NCBI GenBank assembly: GCA_947624425.1
Contig: CANQKG010000097.1
Span: forward strand, 1-5,910
Direction: 5' to 3'
DNA length: 5,910 bases
From: an uncultured Clostridia bacterium
GTDB lineage: Bacteria > Bacillota > Clostridia > Oscillospirales > Ruminococcaceae
Shown: in pieces, positions 4,304-5,910 of the stretch
Position numbering within the stretch: the stretch's first letter is position 1
Layout of the letters: the number at the start of each line of letters is the position of its first letter
The notes under the pieces: generated by a model
Seen by the model: only the letters and a program-made list of their open reading frames with translations
What the model was told of the DNA's origin: nothing
The model's database searches: none
Translations under genes and position numbers: made by a program

Positions 4304-4837
4304 ATGAAACGCATCGGTTCTTTTGTAACGGCGCTTTGCCTGCTTCTCTGCCTTTCCGGCTGCGGCAATTCGTTTTTTGATACGCAGCACTATAAGCTTC
4401 CGACGGAAGAAACCGAGAAAGCCGAACAGAATCTTGCCGTAAAAAGCATTGCCGAGCTTGCGCGTCCCACCACCCTTGTCTATGTGGAGGACGGTAAGGC
4501 AAAGTATTTCAAAGACGGCGAGGAAGCCTTCGACCGGCTTTTGGAATTGAATGAGGCGCGGGATACCGGTACCGAGCGCAAGACGTCAAGCTATTATGAT
4601 GCGGTGGACGAAAGCTTTTACCGCAAAGGGCGATATCTGTTCTATCGGTATGAGGACGGCAGCTACCGTGATGTGGTCTTTTCCCTTGTCAGGGCGGCAG
4701 ATGAAACCAATTCCGATTATTCCACTACCATCTGGTTCAATCAGGAAAACACGATGGACCGCGTTTACTGCTCCGGCTCTTACGGAATACTGGGACCCGC
4801 CGATGAGCTGCTTGACTATCTTGACAGCTTGAAATGA
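4304..4837 (+). CDS. Predicted lipoprotein of unknown function
   Basis: I do not recognise this 177-residue protein. It has a clear lipoprotein signal: MKR, a hydrophobic core (about 5-19) and the lipobox LSGC with Cys20 as the first mature residue, so it should be anchored to the outer face of the cell membrane. The mature part is polar and acidic, with an N-terminal linker (21-45), a segment TTLVYVEDGKAKYFKDGEEA (56-75) that looks like two short strands joined by a turn, then aromatic-rich strands around YRKGRYLFYRYEDGSYRDVV (106-125) and TTIWFNQENTMDRVYCSGSY (141-160). This suggests a compact mixed alpha/beta or beta domain ending in a helix (PADELLDYLDSLK). A second cysteine, at 156, has no obvious partner. 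The start is set by AAGGAG (4290-4295), eight bases upstream, and by the promoter at 4218-4246; the open frame extends back to 4055 through the repeat but that part is not protein-like. It is monocistronic, between its own promoter and terminator. Confidence 0.9.
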   Translation: MKRIGSFVTALCLLLCLSGCGNSFFDTQHYKLPTEETEKAEQNLAVKSIAELARPTTLVYVEDGKAKYFKDGEEAFDRLLELNEARDTGTERKTSSYYDAVDESFYRKGRYLFYRYEDGSYRDVVFSLVRAADETNSDYSTTIWFNQENTMDRVYCSGSYGILGPADELLDYLDSLK

Positions 4838-4865
4838 CCGATCCGCTTTTCTTTTTGGACCTGTC

Positions 4866-4907
4866 AAACCGCCGCGCATACGGAGTGTCGTATGCGCGGC
4901 GGTTTTT
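4866..4907 (+). terminator. Strong intrinsic terminator after the lipoprotein gene
   Basis: AAACCGCCGCGCATAC (4866-4881) pairs perfectly with GTATGCGCGGCGGTTT (4890-4905), and G4882-C4889 extends the stem to 17 pairs around a six-base loop. The T run at 4903-4907 ends the signal. It begins 28 bases after the stop codon. This is the most stable hairpin in the window and clearly isolates the lipoprotein gene from the activase gene, whose promoter starts 13 bases later. Confidence 0.93.
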
Positions 4908-4919
4908 CTACCGTTTTAT

Positions 4920-4948
4920 TTGACTTTGTGCGGCGAAAAAGGTATAAT
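4920..4948 (+). promoter_or_regulatory. Near-consensus sigma-A promoter for the dehydratase activase gene
   Basis: TTGACT (4920-4925) and a perfect TATAAT (4943-4948) have the ideal 17-base spacing. Initiation near 4955 gives a leader of about 38 bases with the AGGGGG ribosome site (4980-4985). It is the best promoter match in the window, which suggests steady expression in growing cells unless a regulator that I cannot see acts here. Confidence 0.85.
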
Positions 4949-4992
4949 GATACTGTATGTATTGACGCCGGGAAACGGCAGGGGGTGGCTTT

Positions 4993-5910
4993 TTGTCTGT
5001 TCGTATCGGTTTGGATATCGGCTCTACCACCATCAAATGCGCGGTGCTGAACGAAGATGATGAACTGATCTATCAGTCCTATCATCGGCACATGGCGCAG
5101 GTCAAGGAAAAGGCGTTGGAGCTGTTGGGTTATATTCGGGAGCATATCACAAAGGATCAGCCGGTGCAGCTTTCCATCACCGGCTCTGCCGGTCTGGGCG
5201 TTGCACAGATCAGCAATATCCCCTTTGTGCAGGAGGTCTATGCCACTCAAACGGCGGTGCGGCGGTTCTTGCCCGATACCGACGTGGTGATCGAGCTGGG
5301 CGGTGAGGACGCCAAAATCCTCTTTCTGACCGGCGGCACCGAGGTGCGGATGAACGGAAGCTGCGCGGGCGGCACCGGCGCGTTTATCGACCAGATGGCA
5401 ATGCTTTTAAATGTCGATCTGGAGGAGCTGGATCGCCTTTCGCTGGAGCATGAGAAAATCTATACCATCGCTTCCCGCTGCGGCGTGTTTGCCAAAACGG
5501 ATATTCAGCCGTTGCTCAATCAGGGTGCGCGGAAATCGGATATCGCGGCAAGCATTTTCCAGTCGGTCGTCAACCAGACGATCGCGGGTCTCGCACAGGG
5601 ACGGAAGATCAAGGGGAACGTGGTGTTTTTGGGCGGTCCGCTCACCTTTTTCCGCGGTCTGCGGGAGCGTTTTGTGGAAACGCTCGCCCTGCCGAGGGAG
5701 CCGGTTTTCCCCAAAAACAGCCAATATTATATTGCCATGGGCGCGGCGCTTTATGCGGGCAATGTGACCCCGATGACGGTCGCCGAAGCGATCTCCAATA
5801 TCGAAAACGCGAAATCCGCCGCGGCAGTCTCGGTCACGCCGCCCCTCTTTTCCAGTCGGGAGGAGTACGAGGCGTTTGTGGCGGAGCATAATGCCGCCGA
5901 TGTGCCGCAG
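4993..5910 (+). CDS. 2-hydroxyacyl-CoA dehydratase activase (BadF/BcrA/HgdC ATPase family), 3'-truncated by window edge
   Basis: Proteins of this family use ATP to push an electron from a [4Fe-4S] cluster into 2-hydroxyacyl-CoA dehydratases or benzoyl-CoA reductases. The visible 306 residues are an ASKHA-fold ATPase: phosphate-1 loop GLDIGSTTIK (6-15), phosphate-2 IELGGEDAKI (100-109), NGSCAGGTGAF (121-131) and SRCGVFAKTDIQP (161-173), and the adenosine motif FLGGP (212-216). Cys124 and Cys163 are 39 residues apart, as are Cys127 and Cys166 that hold the bridging cluster in Acidaminococcus HgdC. The HgdC-type ATPase domain ends near residue 257, yet the frame stays open to the last base with TPPLFSSREEYEAF, so the protein is longer. 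In Clostridia such sequences are often the first part of a roughly 1,400-residue fusion with a second ATPase, a DUF2229 region and a dehydratase-like part; that is inference. The start is TTG, seven bases after AGGGGG. No ATG or GTG start fits. Confidence 0.92.
   Translation, partial: MSVRIGLDIGSTTIKCAVLNEDDELIYQSYHRHMAQVKEKALELLGYIREHITKDQPVQLSITGSAGLGVAQISNIPFVQEVYATQTAVRRFLPDTDVVIELGGEDAKILFLTGGTEVRMNGSCAGGTGAFIDQMAMLLNVDLEELDRLSLEHEKIYTIASRCGVFAKTDIQPLLNQGARKSDIAASIFQSVVNQTIAGLAQGRKIKGNVVFLGGPLTFFRGLRERFVETLALPREPVFPKNSQYYIAMGAALYAGNVTPMTVAEAISNIENAKSAAAVSVTPPLFSSREEYEAFVAEHNAADVPQ

Noticed and set aside
4864..5250. 128-residue open frame on the - strand over the activase start
   Set aside because: It crosses the strong terminator and promoter and is antisense to a conserved ATPase domain; it has no recognisable motif.

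Overview
The window looks like a chromosomal segment of a spore-forming, fairly GC-rich Clostridia member, probably of the Oscillospiraceae/Ruminococcaceae type. The reasons are the gene order mazG – hup – S4 protein (rqcP/yabO) – yabP – yabQ – divIC – S1 protein (yabR), which closely follows the yabN-O-P-Q-divIC-yabR cluster of Bacillus subtilis, the presence of spore-cortex genes, strong Shine-Dalgarno sites, and a CoA-dehydratase activase typical of anaerobes. All genes read on the + strand. The taxonomic assignment is inference from gene content; no rRNA is present.

Layout. 1-1023: 3' part of metK (S-adenosylmethionine synthetase), cut at its 5' end by the window edge. 1067-1095: a good sigma-A promoter. 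1120-1791: mazG, whose C-terminal domain lacks the usual metal-binding residues. 1845-2126: HU, followed by an intrinsic terminator (2143-2170) that touches the ribosome binding site of rqcP (2183-2425). 2488-2784 and 2790-3425: sporulation genes yabP and yabQ. 3235-3546: divIC, with its own near-consensus promoter inside yabQ and an open-frame overlap of 191 bases with yabQ. 3569-3962: the S1-domain gene yabR, broken by what looks like a roughly 32-base frameshifting deletion. 3970-3992: terminator.

3963-4303 is an intergenic stretch with the terminator, a perfect 10-bp hairpin, a double-hairpin palindromic element resembling dispersed repeats of gut Clostridia, and a strong promoter. It leads into 4304-4837, a lipoprotein of unknown function, closed by a strong terminator (4866-4907). 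A further near-consensus promoter (4920-4948) drives a TTG-initiated gene from 4993 that runs off the window. It encodes the N-terminal ATPase domain of a 2-hydroxyacyl-CoA dehydratase activase, probably a very long fused protein.

How it fits together. The core cluster mixes housekeeping (MazG nucleotide clean-up, HU nucleoid packing, RqcP rescue of stalled large subunits, DivIC division) with sporulation (YabP, YabQ). The internal promoters and terminator appear to split it into separately expressed parts: mazG, hup, a sporulation-type middle, and a vegetative divIC-yabR end. The lipoprotein and activase genes each have their own promoter and are separate units. I found no CRISPR array, insertion sequence, tRNA, rRNA or clear new defence system. 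The most notable points are the broken yabR, the yabQ/divIC overlap with its embedded promoter, and the repeat-bearing intergenic region.
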